Positions 1 through 10,726 of a stretch of DNA of 64,000 bases are shown piece after piece (within the stretch, counting starts at the first letter, position 1; each line of letters begins with the position of its first letter). The notes beneath the pieces were generated by a model. The model did not search any database. It saw only the letters and a list, made by a program, of their open reading frames with translations, and had not been told where the DNA came from. This stretch comes from Nematopogon swammerdamellus (lineage: Eukaryota > Arthropoda > Insecta > Lepidoptera > Adelidae): positions 2,264,545-2,328,544 of the forward strand of contig OX336336.1 in assembly GCA_946902875.1 (NCBI GenBank), read 5' to 3'. A program made the position numbers and the translations under genes.

Positions 1-660
1 GACGGCGGCGGGCGGTGCGGTGGAGGCGGTCCGCGGACGCGAAATACATTTCAAGCGCATCGTCGTCGTCACTTCGATTTAACCAAAGCTCTGGTCGGTC
101 ACGTAGCACGATCGACACAAATAACGCATGAAATGACTGTGCCTGTGGACGATCGGGCGGCGGCGACGCGCGACGATCGGACGACAAAATATACAATCCG
201 GAATTTGTCGTTGCGGTTAGGCGATAACGCCGCCACAGTCGCGACGAAGCTGACGCACAGAGCTTGTTTTGTATATTACTGACTGACAGATAAAAATATC
301 GAGAAAATCTAATTCCATTCCGAACACTAACGAATTTAATAATTCTGGCAATACACGATCAAGATTGGTCGGTCGCGCTACATTTCGAAAAAGCGTCGAG
401 TCGACGATAACCGGCACGATAACAGAAGACGTAGGCGTATGATTCGAATTTCGCAACACAGGTAATGTTTGTCCACTTGTTTCAACAACTGTGTGGCATT
501 AATTCGGTGTCGTATTGTAAAGCTTCGACCTCGACCTGCCTCCACCGCGCGCCGCCGACCGCTCTCCCTCCCGCCGCGTCCGCGCCTCCGCCGCCGTGGA
601 AGGTGACAATTCCGCCTGACTTCATTAAACTTTAACTTGACGAAATATCTCAATTAGCAT
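1..660. promoter_or_regulatory. GC-rich island without repeats, possible promoter or 5' exon region
   Basis: Bases 1-250 and 530-610 are rich in GC and CpG (for example GGCGGCGGCGACGCGCGAC) within otherwise AT-rich DNA, and no transposon copy is seen. It lies on the 5' side of E74, so it could be an alternative promoter or a 5' UTR exon of that gene. No reading frame with convincing protein content was found. Confidence 0.25.
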
Positions 661-896
661 GTATCCTGCCTGCCGAATTAACCGTGAGCTCAGCCGACCG
701 CGAAGCTTTCACTTTCCTGGTTAAATACTTGATGGAAATTTCTTCATTTAATAATTAATGATATTTCCAACAGAGTTCGCGAAAAGTTCTTTCGAGAAGA
801 CAGAAATAATTCATACTACGTTCGTTTCAGTCGGTTTGAAGGTAAGAGCCTCACATCCGGTGTGCTATGTATCAGGAGATATTTACGCAGCTAACA
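661..896. other. Unassigned AT-rich DNA
   Basis: No open frame, repeat or structure recognised. Confidence 0.4.
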
Positions 897-1165
897 TTTT
901 TTTTTATTGAAACTGACACAGTTGGCTACATCACCTACTACGTCCGTGATGTCAGCCCATAACAACGGGTTAACTGTACGTCCCATGTCAGTGCTTCCCT
1001 TCATTTCATGTCGGCTACACTGAACTGGACGGAAAACGCGAACTATTTACATAGCCGTTTCGACCGACGGCGTTTCATTCGGTGCGGTGGTGGCAACCAA
1101 CCCGGGTGGGATAAACCCTACCACCTAGTAAGGTAAGAAGGGAAGGGACCTACAGTTTTACGTGC
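897..1165 (-). repeat. SINE-A copy, head missing
   Basis: Begins with the poly-T complement of the A-tail. It runs through the body (CTACATCACCTAC, GTGATGTCAGCCCATAAC, CATTTCATGTCGGCTACACT, CCGGGTGGGATAAACCCTAC) and ends at ACAGTTTTACGTG, just before the Pol III head. Confidence 0.85.
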
Positions 1166-1794
1166 ATTTCAACTCATATTTAATTTGTTATCTTCTGTTG
1201 CAAGTATTCGCGCGTTGTTTTCCTTGTAACCTACATATGCGCCAGTTCCTTGTCAAATAAAAACACTTAAAATGTACGAGTATCTCCTCAATACGACTCC
1301 ACTTGTTTTTGTATTATCTATTATACGAGAACGAATATATTTAGCAGCAAAATATTCTCTACCAATCTTCTGAAACTGATTTCCACGAAATTACTTTTCC
1401 GCGTAACCTATTTACGCGTTTAGTTTCTGCGTTCCAATTATACGAGTACTAATCTTGAACCTACATCCACTCATAGAAATTTACTTTGCGATATGACGCG
1501 ATCTATCTATCCCGCTTACGTTTTTATAATGTTGTCTTATTCTGTTCAAGAAAAAATAGCTTGCACCATTTTTCATATAGGCTCATGTATTAGAATCTTA
1601 GTTCTTGTTCCTGTAATAATGTGCTTTTAGTCCACGTCTCCTGACGTCTTCCGAACCTGACTTTTACGAGTACTAAAATTATCTGTCCCCGAAAGAGTCG
1701 GCAAAACATCGAAGCTTCTAGTTTTTCGGTACAAGGCGGCTGCGTGCCGCGCGCCCGCCTTGTATGACAAATATATTCGTACTACAGTAACTTA
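1166..1794. other. Unassigned AT-rich DNA with a small hairpin
   Basis: No gene or known repeat. ACAAGGCGG (1731-1739) and CCGCCTTGT (about 1756-1764) form an inverted repeat around a GC-rich loop. Confidence 0.35.
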
Positions 1795-2106
1795 GATACA
1801 TACATACATACATACCACACACGCTGTATCCCGACAATCAGGGTCAGCAGACTAGTCGGTGTTGTGCTACAAGAACTCTGGAAAATTGCAGCACAACATC
1901 GACCACCACTTTTAGCAAAGTATTCGGACAAGATACAAAGACCCACCTGCTGCACGACTCGGTGGTAGGACCGTGCCAAGGTGAGAGGTGGCTAACCAGT
2001 CGCCCTTTATCACGGCATCTCGCCCTTATCCTTTAGTTGTCTGTTACGACATGCACGGGGAGAGACGCAGTGGGGCTATTATTTTTAAGTACCGGCCTCA
2101 GACAGT
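1795..2106 (-). repeat. SINE-B copy, near full length
   Basis: Starts with the (TACA)n end, then CGCTGTATCCCGACAATCAG, CAGCACAACATCGACC, AGACCCACCTGCTGCACGAC and CGGCATCTCGCCCTTATCC. It ends with GGGGCTATTATTTTTAAGTACCGG, the complement of the family's 5' end. Confidence 0.85.
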
Positions 2107-2235
2107 AACTTAAATACCTAGTTGGATAATGCTTTAATATGAGACCTAACGAAATATATTTATAGAAGTGGAAGGGTCGAGAAGGGTCGCCTTAGAGCTT
2201 ATGCACATACATACATATACGAGAGGACACATTGT

Positions 2236-2352
2236 GCTCAGAGTGAAGGGGTCAAGTGCGTAGTACCCGTAACCGACGGCATGTACGAAGAACATTATGA
2301 GTGTAGGAAGAAGCGTCCAAGATCATTTGGGAAACAGATGGATGCGCACGAC
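2236..2352 (+). repeat. Dispersed repeat I fragment
   Basis: AAGTGCGTAGTACCCGTAACC...GGGAAACAG recurs at 14648-14815 (+) and 24712-24862 (-). It looks like a SINE-type 3' portion. Confidence 0.6.
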
Positions 2353-2384
2353 GAAATTCGGTTCCTTTTTAAACCGCGACGCAA

Positions 2385-2545
2385 ACAGAGGGGTGTTACA
2401 AGTTTAACGTGTGTGTTTAATGTGTTTATGTCTGTGGCAATGTAGCTCCTAAACAGATGGACCGATTTGGATGCGGTTTTTTTATTAGAAAGCTGGTTTA
2501 ATCGGGATGGTTCTTTGCTATGTTTGTAATCAAGTAATCAAGTAA
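2385..2545 (+). repeat. Dispersed repeat F copy
   Basis: Shares ACAAGTTTAACGTGTGT, ATGGACCGATTTGGATGCG and GAAAGCTGGTTTAATCGGGA with 23556-23765. Class unknown. Bases 2546-2870 after it are unassigned AT-rich DNA. Confidence 0.6.
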
Positions 2546-2869
2546 TTAAGGAATCAAAAAAATTATTATCTTAAAAACTGAAAGATTTGCGATTTGCGAA
2601 ATGCGTTTTTTAGGTTGAAATAAAAGTTAAAATTCAACGAAAAAAAACCGCCGACCTTTAAAACGGTCCAAAATAATTTCCGAATAAAATATAAAACTCA
2701 GAGCTGCGCGGGAATTTACTGAACCGTCTCCCGACTCGTTTAAGTAATTAAACGGACATTATTTTTTACTTTTTAAGGGTCGGGTTTTTTTTATTTTATT
2801 CTTTCCTAACGGTACTCTTCCCTGATCTATAATCTATACATACGCTCGTTGCCCACGCAAAACGAACGT

Positions 2870-3170
2870 GCGTGGAGTTGGAGGTCGTCTGCGAAATAGG
2901 ACAAGCGGTTGTGCATCGCGCATCGGCGCTGGCTAGCGCGCGCGCTGCATTTGCGCCGGGCTATGCGGGCGTGCGTTTAACCAGGTCAGTGTTAGTTCGC
3001 CACATAACGCGGTATAAATAACTCGAATCCCCCTCTCCCGCGCCGCCCGCGCGCCCGCGCGCTCCGACCAGCGCAGCGGCGCGCGCGCTCGTTGTTTTGT
3101 CTGAGTTCTGCGTTTCCGCTCGCTCGTGAACTTGGCTCAAATTAGCGCCGCATGCGGTGGCTAACTTTCA
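2870..3170 (+). promoter_or_regulatory. Candidate TATA promoter in a CpG-rich island
   Basis: About 300 bp of GC- and CpG-rich unique sequence. A good TATA box, TATAAATA, sits at 3013-3020, so initiation would be expected near 3040-3050. AGGTCA, a nuclear-receptor half-site, lies at 2983-2988 about 25 bp upstream of the TATA box. The position 5' of the E74 exon on the same strand, and the known use of several promoters by E74, make this a candidate isoform promoter. No transcript evidence is available, and no downstream exon could be defined. Confidence 0.4.
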
Positions 3171-3375
3171 ACGGTTTTATGGCGCTAAACGCGGCAGCAG
3201 GAGAGCGTTCATCAATGCGGATTCAGCGACTGAAGCTCCATTACGGGTTTTACTGGAAATAAAATTGAGTCGAATTGAGAGATTCCTTTTTTTTATTATA
3301 CTTGTAATTACCCGACTGCGAACGCAAATGAGGGTAAATGTATTTCACTTTGATGCATTTATGTAGGTATGTCTT

Positions 3376-3508
3376 CTTTTTATGGAATGGAAACTGACAC
3401 GGTTTGCTACATCACCTACAACATCCGTGATGTCAGCCCATAACACCCACTGAACTAGGTGCCATGTCAATGCTTCCCTTCATTTCATGTCGGCTACACT
3501 GAACTGAC
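3376..3508 (-). repeat. SINE-A 3' fragment
   Basis: Poly-T, then GAAACTGACACGG and GTGATGTCAGCCCATAACAC, to GTCGGCTACACTGAACTG. Truncated in mid-body. Confidence 0.8.
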
Positions 3509-4366
3509 TATGTGGTTCAGTTTCTTTATTCCCTCGTAACTCCTGTATGAATTGTATTTATTTATTTATTATTTGGTTTTTCTACAAGTACGACACACAC
3601 AACATAACATGATATAACATATGTATTCTTAAAACTAGTCTATGATAGTACTAAATGATAGGTCTCACCCACCGAGTCTCACCCATCCTCGAGCGTGTCT
3701 TCATAAAATCCTGAAAATAAACGCACCTCCTGGTGTCTTCGGTCTTACACCGTTGTGGGAGAACTCCTGGCTGGGAGGTGCTGCAAGTTCAAGTTCAAGT
3801 TCAAGAGGTGTTCATCGAAATAGACTTGACAAATATGTATAAAAACACAAAATATAAAACTAAGGAGGCAATTTTCATGAATTTTATTTAAAAAAATAAT
3901 CTAATTGACTTAGAGTAGAAATCTCACAAAATTTTTAAATAAACGGAATGAGGTTAAAATTCGGTATCATACAATATCGTCAGAGTAACCAATATGACGA
4001 TGTATACGCAACTCCATAATAATGTCGTTGGCAACCCATCCCGTGCCTAGATACTCCACCGATTGTGCTCTCAGAGCTGCACAATCTTCGGAGCCATCGT
4101 GAGAATTGGACGCAGGTAGAGTTGTTCTTTCGAAATCTGTTTACGCTCTCCGTACGTTTTTCGTGCCAACTCTGCCTAGCTATGCGTCTACACGGCGACC
4201 GCACACATCTCTAGCTAGACCTTGGAATAGCTTGAGGCCTGCCGACTGCTCGGAAACTGCACGATTGGCATTATAACCCAAGCCCGATAAACGGGCTCGT
4301 TCTAAACGGAGTCTATCTCTTTCGCGTGCAAAGATAAATGCATACGAACGAAAAGGACAAGTCTAT
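3509..4366. other. Unassigned DNA with a short AGTTCA tandem run
   Basis: AAGTTC is repeated about four times at 3785-3804. TATT-rich sequence at 3548-3575 resembles a retroposon tail. The open frame on the minus strand at 3980-4204 resembles no family I know. Confidence 0.3.
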
Positions 4367-4524
4367 CAGCCTCGTTAGCTCAGTGGTGCGGTCGGTCGAC
4401 TATTGTTAACTGTTAAGCACACCTTGGCGCGGTCAGTACTTGGATGAGTGACCGCTAGACCGTTGGAGGCTGACCGTGGTTCGGATTCCACGTAAAACTG
4501 GTTTTACGTCAAAAAAAAACAAAA
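4367..4524 (+). repeat. Head-only SINE (tRNA/5S hybrid Pol III unit) with poly-A
   Basis: An isolated copy of the SINE-A head: A-box-like TTAGCTCAGTGG, the 5S-like block GTTAAGCACACC...GCGGTCAGTACTTGGATGAG, and B-box GGTTCGGATTCC, then GGTTTTACGTC and an A-run. It has no body module. This suggests the head can retropose alone, or that this is an early 3' truncation. Confidence 0.75.
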
Positions 4525-4944
4525 GAGAACCCGCGGTCAAATGCTAGTTATATTGTACTATATACTGTAAATTCTTTGCTACGGAGCCTTATAGCACCAC
4601 CTCGCGCACGGGCTAGGCACGAGCCTCCGCCCGCGACGCGCCTCCGCCGCGCCACCGTTCCGCCCCAATTGCGCCTGAGTGTCAAGGTTGCCGTGTTGAG
4701 CAATACCCGCAGGCAGACTTTGACACCGCGCGTTGACACCGCGCATTGACAACCGCTGACCGGTAGCCAACAGCGGCTGCAGCGCTGGAAAGATGTAAAG
4801 GGTGAAACCGAATAGGTATTTAGTCAAGCAACCTCGCCGGCGCGTAAATATTTTTAAGTTGAAAAATAAACGTAAAAAAAATAATAATTTAAAAATAAAC
4901 TTTCAGAAAATGAACTAAAAAAATATTAATAAATTTATTCCCAT
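4525..4944. other. GC-rich unique stretch
   Basis: Bases 4580-4800 are GC-rich with a short tandem, TTGACACCGCGC, repeated at about 4718-4750. The overlapping minus-strand open frames have no recognisable protein features. Confidence 0.3.
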
Positions 4945-4971
4945 TGGAAACGAGCGATTTTCTACTTTACT

Positions 4972-5053
4972 TACAGTTTTGAAATAAAAGCGTGTTACAT
5001 CCTCTTTTTCTCTCATTCTGTCAAATGTAATACGCTTTTAATAGAAAACTGTA
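4972..5053. repeat. Long hairpin, 29-bp arms
   Basis: TACAGTTTTGAAATAAAAGC... at 4972-5000 pairs with its near-perfect complement at 5025-5053 around a 24-base loop. Weaker pairing continues outwards to about 4945 and 5085. Likely a small MITE-type fold-back. Confidence 0.65.
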
Positions 5054-5204
5054 AAAAATGGAGAAAATGACGGGTTCCTTTATTTTTTATTTGATTTATT
5101 TTTAACTTTTCAGTTCATTTTTATCAATTTAAAAGCTTGGTTTTTTTTTTCTATTTTTGTACGCTTATTATTTTTTACTTTTTAGTATTGTATTATGGTA
5201 AAAA

Positions 5205-5365
5205 AAATTGCCAAAACGAGTTCCTGTGGCCATCTTCCGTTTCCATCATATGACCAGCTATGACATCATTGCATTGTCATCCGATTTACATATGTATGCA
5301 AAATTTCAGCTAAATCGAACACCGGGAAGTGGGTCAAGTTTAACTTGTAATATTTGATTACCCAC
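5205..5365. repeat. Probable dispersed retroposon fragment
   Basis: CATCTTCCGTTTCCATCA ... ATTTCAGCTAAATCGAACAC ... GGGAAGTGGGTCAAGTTTAA. The GGGAAGTGGGT phrase recurs near 31970. I recognise this as a common lepidopteran repeat phrase, but its class is uncertain. Bases 5366-5816 are unassigned. Confidence 0.4.
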
Positions 5366-5816
5366 AAAAACCGGAACAGGTGAAACCAAATAAAAGCTTG
5401 TAAAATAGAAAATTATTGAATTGAAATAACGGAGGAATAAAAAATGGATTCAAATTAAAATTCACAATGAAAATTTTAAATTTGTACAGAAATGAAAAGC
5501 GTGCAACTATAGAACGCTGCGATCATAACAAATTCCGTCTACGATTGAACGTCACTGAATCATTAAATCAACAATATAAAGGTAGATATTTTTTATGAAA
5601 ATGAAAACAACTCCCTATATTGACAGTTTGCTTGCAGCTGAGAGTACAATGCAAGGATTATTGAGAAGATGTTCCCGCGTGCAGGTGTGACTTTGTACGA
5701 CTTTGCTGACGTCAGTTCATTGCGCCTGTGTCACCTTTACTGCACTCCAAATATTGTCATTGCCATCCATAGTACCTTCTGAGGTAATTATTTTTGTTTA
5801 AATGCTTATTTAAATA

Positions 5817-5935
5817 AAAAAGTACACGGGCGACCGACCGGCGGCGTCTAGACCTATCTATATAAGGTTGGAAAATAAAACATGGTCTAAATACAAAACT
5901 TCATCCAAATCGGTGGAGCCGTTTCCGAGAAACTA
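5817..5935 (-). repeat. Dispersed repeat L copy
   Basis: Contains GGCGTCTAGACCTATCTATATAA and CATCCAAATCGGTGGAGCCG. It matches the inverted copy at 9840-9975 (GGCTCTAACGATTTGGATG, ...TATCTATATAGGTGTAGACGCC). Confidence 0.55.
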
Positions 5936-5992
5936 ATAATAAAATAAAATCTCTTTACATATCTCGAACGACATTTGGGCCTTAAGAGCATC

Positions 5993-6059
5993 TTCGAAAT
6001 TTGAAAACGTTCGCAGTGCACGATGCATCGTGCTCTGCGAACCGTTTTCAAATTTCGAA
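5993..6059. repeat. Near-perfect 67-base palindrome
   Basis: TTCGAAATTTGAAAACG... pairs with ...CCGTTTTCAAATTTCGAA around the centre CACGATGCATCGTG. There is one bulge and one mismatch. Confidence 0.75.
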
Positions 6060-6154
6060 TTTCCTTCATCGTATTGCGCCGCTGCCCACGCACGTGAAAA
6101 GAACAACTGCAGCTCAGAAGCAAACTGCCTACAAAATATTTGTGGATGAAATGA

Positions 6155-6495
6155 AATGAAATGAAAATATACTTTATTGTACACCGTATAAAAAGGTTAC
6201 AAAAGGCGAGTTTAATGCCTTGCGGCATTCTTTACGAACTAACCTTTGGGATGTGGAACAGACGTAGGGGCGGACAATGCAGTACTAAACCGGGAACAGT
6301 TGTATGAAATATAAATACACACATATACAAATTGTACAAAGATACATACAATCAATATAAATCCTTACATATACATAATTACATATATACAATAAGAAAT
6401 ATACATATTATAATATACCTACATCAACTCTTATATACTATACATACATACTTATATACTACATACTTTACATATATTTCAACTGGATTGAAGAC
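6155..6495 (-). repeat. LINE tail K (3' end of a non-LTR element)
   Basis: TATACTTTATTGTACACC, GGCGAGTTTAATGCC and CTAACCTTTGGGATGTGG, followed by (TACA)n-rich AT sequence. The same tail occurs at 7300-7498 (+), 45385-45500 (-) and 53075-53150 (+). No coding part is attached. Confidence 0.55.
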
Positions 6496-6697
6496 GCAAG
6501 GGCATCGGTGAGTATATATATTTATTTTACCTACTCATTGCCATGTGGTTTCAGAAATCGTTCTTTGAACATGTGGATAGTGGTGGAGCGACCATCTAGG
6601 TGGATCATCCATCATTCAGGCTAAGTCTTTTTTCATGTCTTTATTCTTCCTCAATTTGAGTGATATATCTTTTTTGATATTAACAAACGTCTACTGG

Positions 6698-6753
6698 ATA
6701 TCGCTATGCCCTAATTTTTTTTTATAGAAAAAATAATTAGGGCATAGCGATAT
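6698..6753. repeat. Hairpin with a perfect 19-bp stem
   Basis: ATATCGCTATGCCCTAATT (6698-6716) is exactly complementary to 6735-6753, with an A/T-rich loop of 18 bases. Confidence 0.85.
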
Positions 6754-6984
6754 GTATAATAATGTCCATGTAAAAAATATGAAAGTTAGACCTAAAATTG
6801 CTACATTTTCACATTTTTATAATCAAAAATACCTATATTTAATTTAAAATAAAATAAAGAAAAAAGGACAACATAGGGACATAGATATTGATAATCTTTT
6901 ACACACAAAAAAACTAATAAAATGGTAGTGAAAGATTTACGGGTTGGAAAGAGACTTACCCTGGTGTATGAGAAAAGTGGACTT

Positions 6985-7055
6985 CCCGGTTCTCTTAAAG
7001 AGAATATCCCCAATGCACTTCTCCCTGTGCACATGGTAAAATGCGACAAAATTAA
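6985..7055 (+). repeat. Diverged SINE-B/C-type head
   Basis: GGTTCTCTTAAAGAGAATATCCCC and GCACTTCTCCCTGTGCAC line up with the SINE-B head (CCGGTACTTAAAAAGAATAGCCCC, GCATCTCTCCCCGTGTATG) with many changes. It is older than the other copies, or from a relative. The body is not recognisable. Confidence 0.45.
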
Positions 7056-7299
7056 TAAATAAAGAATAACGCCACTGTGCCAGGTTAAAGGACGATCGAT
7101 TGCGATCGACCGGTTTGGCACCACTGGCATACATGATAATATAATCGTGACACCGTAACATTATAACGTATGTATATCATTATCCTTGAGAGTAAAGTAG
7201 TTATCGGTCAAGCTTGCGCTATCAGCTCGACCACCGTTGCAGAAAGTCCAATTACTTTAGATTAGTTTGGTGTGTGATTTCATGAGATAATACAATATC

Positions 7300-7498
7300 G
7301 TCGGCTTATGCGGGTATGTGTGTGGTGAGATGTACTTGTTAATAGGTAGAATTATATGTAATTATGTATATGTGAGGATTTATATTGATTGTAGGTATGT
7401 ATCTTTGTACAATTAGCATATGTGTGTATTTGTATTTCATACTACTGTTTCCTCTTTATGCCGCCCCTACGTGATTTCCACATCCCAAAGGTTAGTTG
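7300..7498 (+). repeat. LINE tail K
   Basis: Plus-strand counterpart of 6155-6495, ending in GATTTCCACATCCCAAAGGTTAG. It abuts a SINE-A body directly, so the two may have joined by template switching or nested insertion. Confidence 0.5.
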
Positions 7499-7682
7499 CG
7501 GATCACACGTAAAACTGTAGGTCCCTTCCCTTCTTACCTTACTTTAGGGTTTAACCCGCCCGGGTTGGTACCACCGCACTGATTGAAAGGTCAGTTGAAA
7601 CCGTCCAGCTCAGTGTAGCCGGCACAACCGAGGGAAGCGCTGACATGGCACCTAGTTCACCAAGGTGTTATCGGCTGACATC
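7499..7682 (+). repeat. SINE-A body, headless
   Basis: Begins CACACGTAAAACTGTAGGTC and continues with CCCGCCCGGGTTGGTACCAC, AGCTCAGTGTAGCCGGCAC and TGACATGGCACCTAGTTCAC. Deleted between GGTCAGTTGAAAC and CGTCCAG. Confidence 0.8.
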
Positions 7683-8116
7683 CAAACATTTTACAGACAT
7701 TATTGTAAGTACAAAATAAATTATTTTAACACTCAATTACATACCTTGAAGTTTCTCATATTGTATTTTGCATTATAGCGCTTCAGTCCCAAGTATGTAC
7801 ATCAGATAATTGTTATAAAAATACGCATTATGACCTCAATCAAACAATATGAACCCGGAAAATAAAGCATTATTGTGTTCACGCGGTTTTCCCTGCGGGA
7901 GAACCGGAAGTCTCGATCACTTCCGGTCCTCTTCCTGGTAATCATCTTCCGTTTCCGGGAAGAGGAGATGTTACATCGCTTTATCTATGAAAATAATGTT
8001 TAAAATCTATTCTGTTTTAATTTCATCCTGAAGAATAACTTTATGTATTTTATTAATACCAACAGTAACGTAGATAGTATAAATATAATAGACAGGAAAG
8101 AAAAATATAATTCAGT
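7683..8116. other. Unassigned DNA
   Basis: An interrupted inverted pairing of CCGGAAGT and ACTTCCGG near 7900 is the only structure seen. Confidence 0.3.
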
Positions 8117-8218
8117 CGTCAGCTTTGATAGTTCAGTGGTGAGATCGGTTGACTGTCGCTCGTCAGCATAAGCACATATGGGCGGAGTTAGTACTTGGAT
8201 GGGTGGCCGCTCGCCCTT
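8117..8218 (+). repeat. Diverged tRNA/5S SINE head
   Basis: TTTGATAGTTCAGTGGTG and GGAGTTAGTACTTGGATGGG followed by GGCCGC. The 5S C-box-like part is better kept than the tRNA-like part. The B-box is lost. Confidence 0.6.
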
Positions 8219-8323
8219 CACTTTAGATATTAAAAAAATTAAAATACAGGAAAGTAGATTCGACGGTCCTTATTAAAAAAAAAAAATAATTGTAAAAATC
8301 GGATAAGGTCTAGGTTAGATAAC

Positions 8324-8600
8324 ATGTATCTTCCATCTCGTCTTAAAGCAGGGAGTGTTAAGTTCAAATTGTTGCGATTTCAGTGCAACCAGTGCGTTCA
8401 GTCATTAATATGCAACATGCAATCTTATTCCGTAATCGTTACGGGCCAATATCGAGTATGGCGCGACCGTTTTCTCTTTCTTTCGTACTGCAGCCGTTTC
8501 ACTCTCGCTTTCAGTATCGTCTCGCGCGTGTGTGTGTAGTAGTGGATAGTGTTAACGCGGTTCCTTTACTTACCGCGTTCGTTTGTGTAGAGTTTTAAGG
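8324..8600 (+). promoter_or_regulatory. Possible promoter or 5' exon, weak
   Basis: A unique stretch with higher GC and CpG than its surroundings (TATCGTCTCGCGCGTGTGTG) and pyrimidine-rich tracts. Two overlapping plus-strand frames show no family. Placement 5' of E74 is the only support. Confidence 0.2.
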
Positions 8601-8654
8601 AAATCCGGGAACTAAATTGTTTATTGTGAAAATTCACTGTGTATGTTTTATTGT

Positions 8655-8712
8655 TAATGTTTCATTAATATATTAATATTCATTAATATATTAATATTCA
8701 TTAATATATTTT
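8655..8712. repeat. TTAATATATTAATATTCA tandem repeat
   Basis: The 18-bp unit CATTAATATATTAATATT is repeated about three times. Confidence 0.85.
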
Positions 8713-8793
8713 CAGTAGTACTCAAAATATTTGACAAGAGAAAAAAAAATGTATTTATTTGTATGTTGAGCATATGAGTAAATATACTATAAT

Positions 8794-9082
8794 TAGCTTT
8801 TTCCCGCGGCTTCGCTCGCGGTAGACTCGGTTGAATATCAAATCCGATGTAAACGTAAATATAATAAACGATCGCTTCTCTTATATTCTCTCTCTCCCGT
8901 CTATGCTATACTTTATTTGATACTGCTCGGCCCTAAGGCGTTTTAGCGTGATGATTTAAAGTGAGCCTCAAGAGCTACTCTTTACATTGGTGCAAACCGC
9001 ATCATAATCTGTTCAGTGGTTCCGGAGTTTACCTCAAACATACGTGCATACAGACAGACATACCCTTTTATAAGAAGTAGAG
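8794..9082 (-). repeat. Helitron-like or related element, minus orientation
   Basis: Starts with CCCGCGGCTTCGCTCGCGG, the complement of a Helitron-type 3' hairpin. It ends with GTTCCGGAGTTTACCTCAAACATACG...AGACAGACATACCC, the same phrase as at 29808-29930. Confidence 0.5.
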
Positions 9083-9566
9083 ATAGAGATTGTTTATTTA
9101 TTAAAATAAGAAATTAAAATAAAAAAATTCAAACTACGTATCAAATCAAAATTACCAAAACTAAACCTAAATTAAAGAGATTGTTTCTATTTATTTTCGC
9201 ACTACTTATTTGCATTATCAGGCGCGACTGGTATAGACAGCCGTTAGGCTGTAAGTCCGGCTTTTTTATTGTGCAATATAGTATATTTTCATTTCAAAAC
9301 CTTAGTGAACATAATCAACGTTAAACTATAGTGGCGTAGCGGTGCTACGCCGCGCGGCGCGGCGGCGTAGCGACCTCGTAGCATAGTGGCGCGTGACATC
9401 GGGCTGCGGCGACGGCGAACATTAGAATAATTTTAAATTAATAAAATTAAATAAATTAGTAATTAAATTAATTACTAAATAATACCACCTAATTCTAAAA
9501 TTAAGAAATTATTTCCATCAGAAAAAATATACCGTGTAAAATTATAATATAAAATATATAAAAATG
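9083..9566. other. Unassigned DNA with a GC hairpin
   Basis: GGCGTAGC (9333-9340) and GCTACGCC (9344-9351) form a tight hairpin inside a CG-rich patch at 9330-9420. The rest is AT-rich. Confidence 0.4.
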
Positions 9567-9830
9567 TACTGTATGGGGCCGGTACTTAAAAAGAATAGCC
9601 CCACTGCATCTCTCACCGTGCATATCGTTAAAGGCTACTAAGGGATAAGGATAAGATGCCGCGCATAAGGGCGACAGGCTAGCCACCTCACCTTGGCACG
9701 GTCCTTCCATCGAATCATGCAGCAGGTGGGCCTTCGTGCCTTACTTGCTGCTTCATAGTTATCTTGTCCTAATACTTTAATAAACATGGTGGTCGGTGTT
9801 GTGCTGTAATTTACAAGATTACTTGCATGG
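9567..9830 (+). repeat. SINE-B copy, 3' end truncated
   Basis: TGTATGGGGCCGGTACTTAA, AGCCCCACTGCATCTCTCAC, CTTGGCACGGTCCTTCCATC and TGGTCGGTGTTGTGCTGTAA. It ends before the conserved CCCGATTGTCGGGAT. Confidence 0.8.
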
Positions 9831-9839
9831 CGTACATAA

Positions 9840-9975
9840 TGTGTGTTAAATGTGTGTTCACAATTTTATCGGAAACGGCTCTAACGATTTGGATGAAATT
9901 TAGTATATAGATAATGTTATTTTTTTTTTAAGTTTATCTATATAGGTGTAGACGCCGAGCGTCGCCCAGGTACTT
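9840..9975 (+). repeat. Dispersed repeat L copy
   Basis: Plus-orientation match to 5817-5935, with a T-run in place of the variable middle. Confidence 0.55.
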
Positions 9976-10029
9976 AGTATATTTATACATATATGTACAT
10001 ACATATTTCATTCGACTACAGTTCAGTAC

Positions 10030-10560
10030 AGGCATTTTGACAGCTGTCATCATTATTCAAGCAAAATTTCACAGACTCCTTTCCTACATCGTGCTGCAAC
10101 GAGCGGTCTCCGCGTGGATACAGAACTTTCGATCGGAAACGTATTCGGAAGTGCAGAAATTAGTCTGAAGGGGGCGCGGGTGGGACGCGGGAGTGGCGCG
10201 CCGAGGAGCGGGGCGGGGGGCACGCGTGACCTTCGCAACTCGATGCAATGTCGCTGTGTCATTGACCAGCGCCCCTCCCCCCGCTCCACGCCCGTTCTCC
10301 CTACCGCGCCGCCCGCCATCGCGCGAACGGTTGCAATATACACACAGGCTTGTTTGTGTATTAGAGTGTTAGTGGTGGAAGTTTGAGACATAGCTACAAC
10401 TAACTGTGTATGGATAGGCAAGGAGAGACGGGCGGTGAAGATCCGCTGGAGCGACGACACGACGACAGTAGTTGTACTGTAACCAAATAGACAGATAGTT
10501 GTGTCTTTGGATGAAATCGAAATATTTCGCTGTTGATGGATGAGAAAACATCATTCCTAG
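10030..10560. promoter_or_regulatory. Strong GC/CpG island, possible promoter and 5' exon
   Basis: Bases 10100-10340 are very GC-rich (GGGGCGCGGGTGGGACGCGG and a C-rich block near 10271) and contain no repeat. A perfect 12-bp palindrome, TGACAGCTGTCA (E-box CAGCTG), lies at 10038-10049. Open frames on both strands reflect GC content: neither starts sensibly nor resembles a protein family. It is plausibly a 5' UTR exon or promoter of an E74 isoform, but unproven. Confidence 0.3.
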
Positions 10561-10726
10561 TATGGTAATTTGGACATTACGATGGAGATATTTTTATTGA
10601 ATTATTCATTATTGAACAAAAAATTATCATTGATGCAGAAGATAGACTTAATGCTGAGAGAATTTTCTTCTAGCGCCGCGAATAAAGCAAAACTATTTAC
10701 TGGTACCTAGGTATTGTTTTTGTCAA

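Noticed and set aside
3157..3366. Frame MANFQRFYGAKRGS... after the TATA island as a first exon
   Set aside because: It starts at GTG, not ATG, and runs into low-complexity TTATT sequence without a donor.
10053..10460. 135-residue minus-strand frame in the GC island
   Set aside because: Composition follows GC content, no domain is seen, and the plus-strand partner starts at GTG. Treated as a CpG island.
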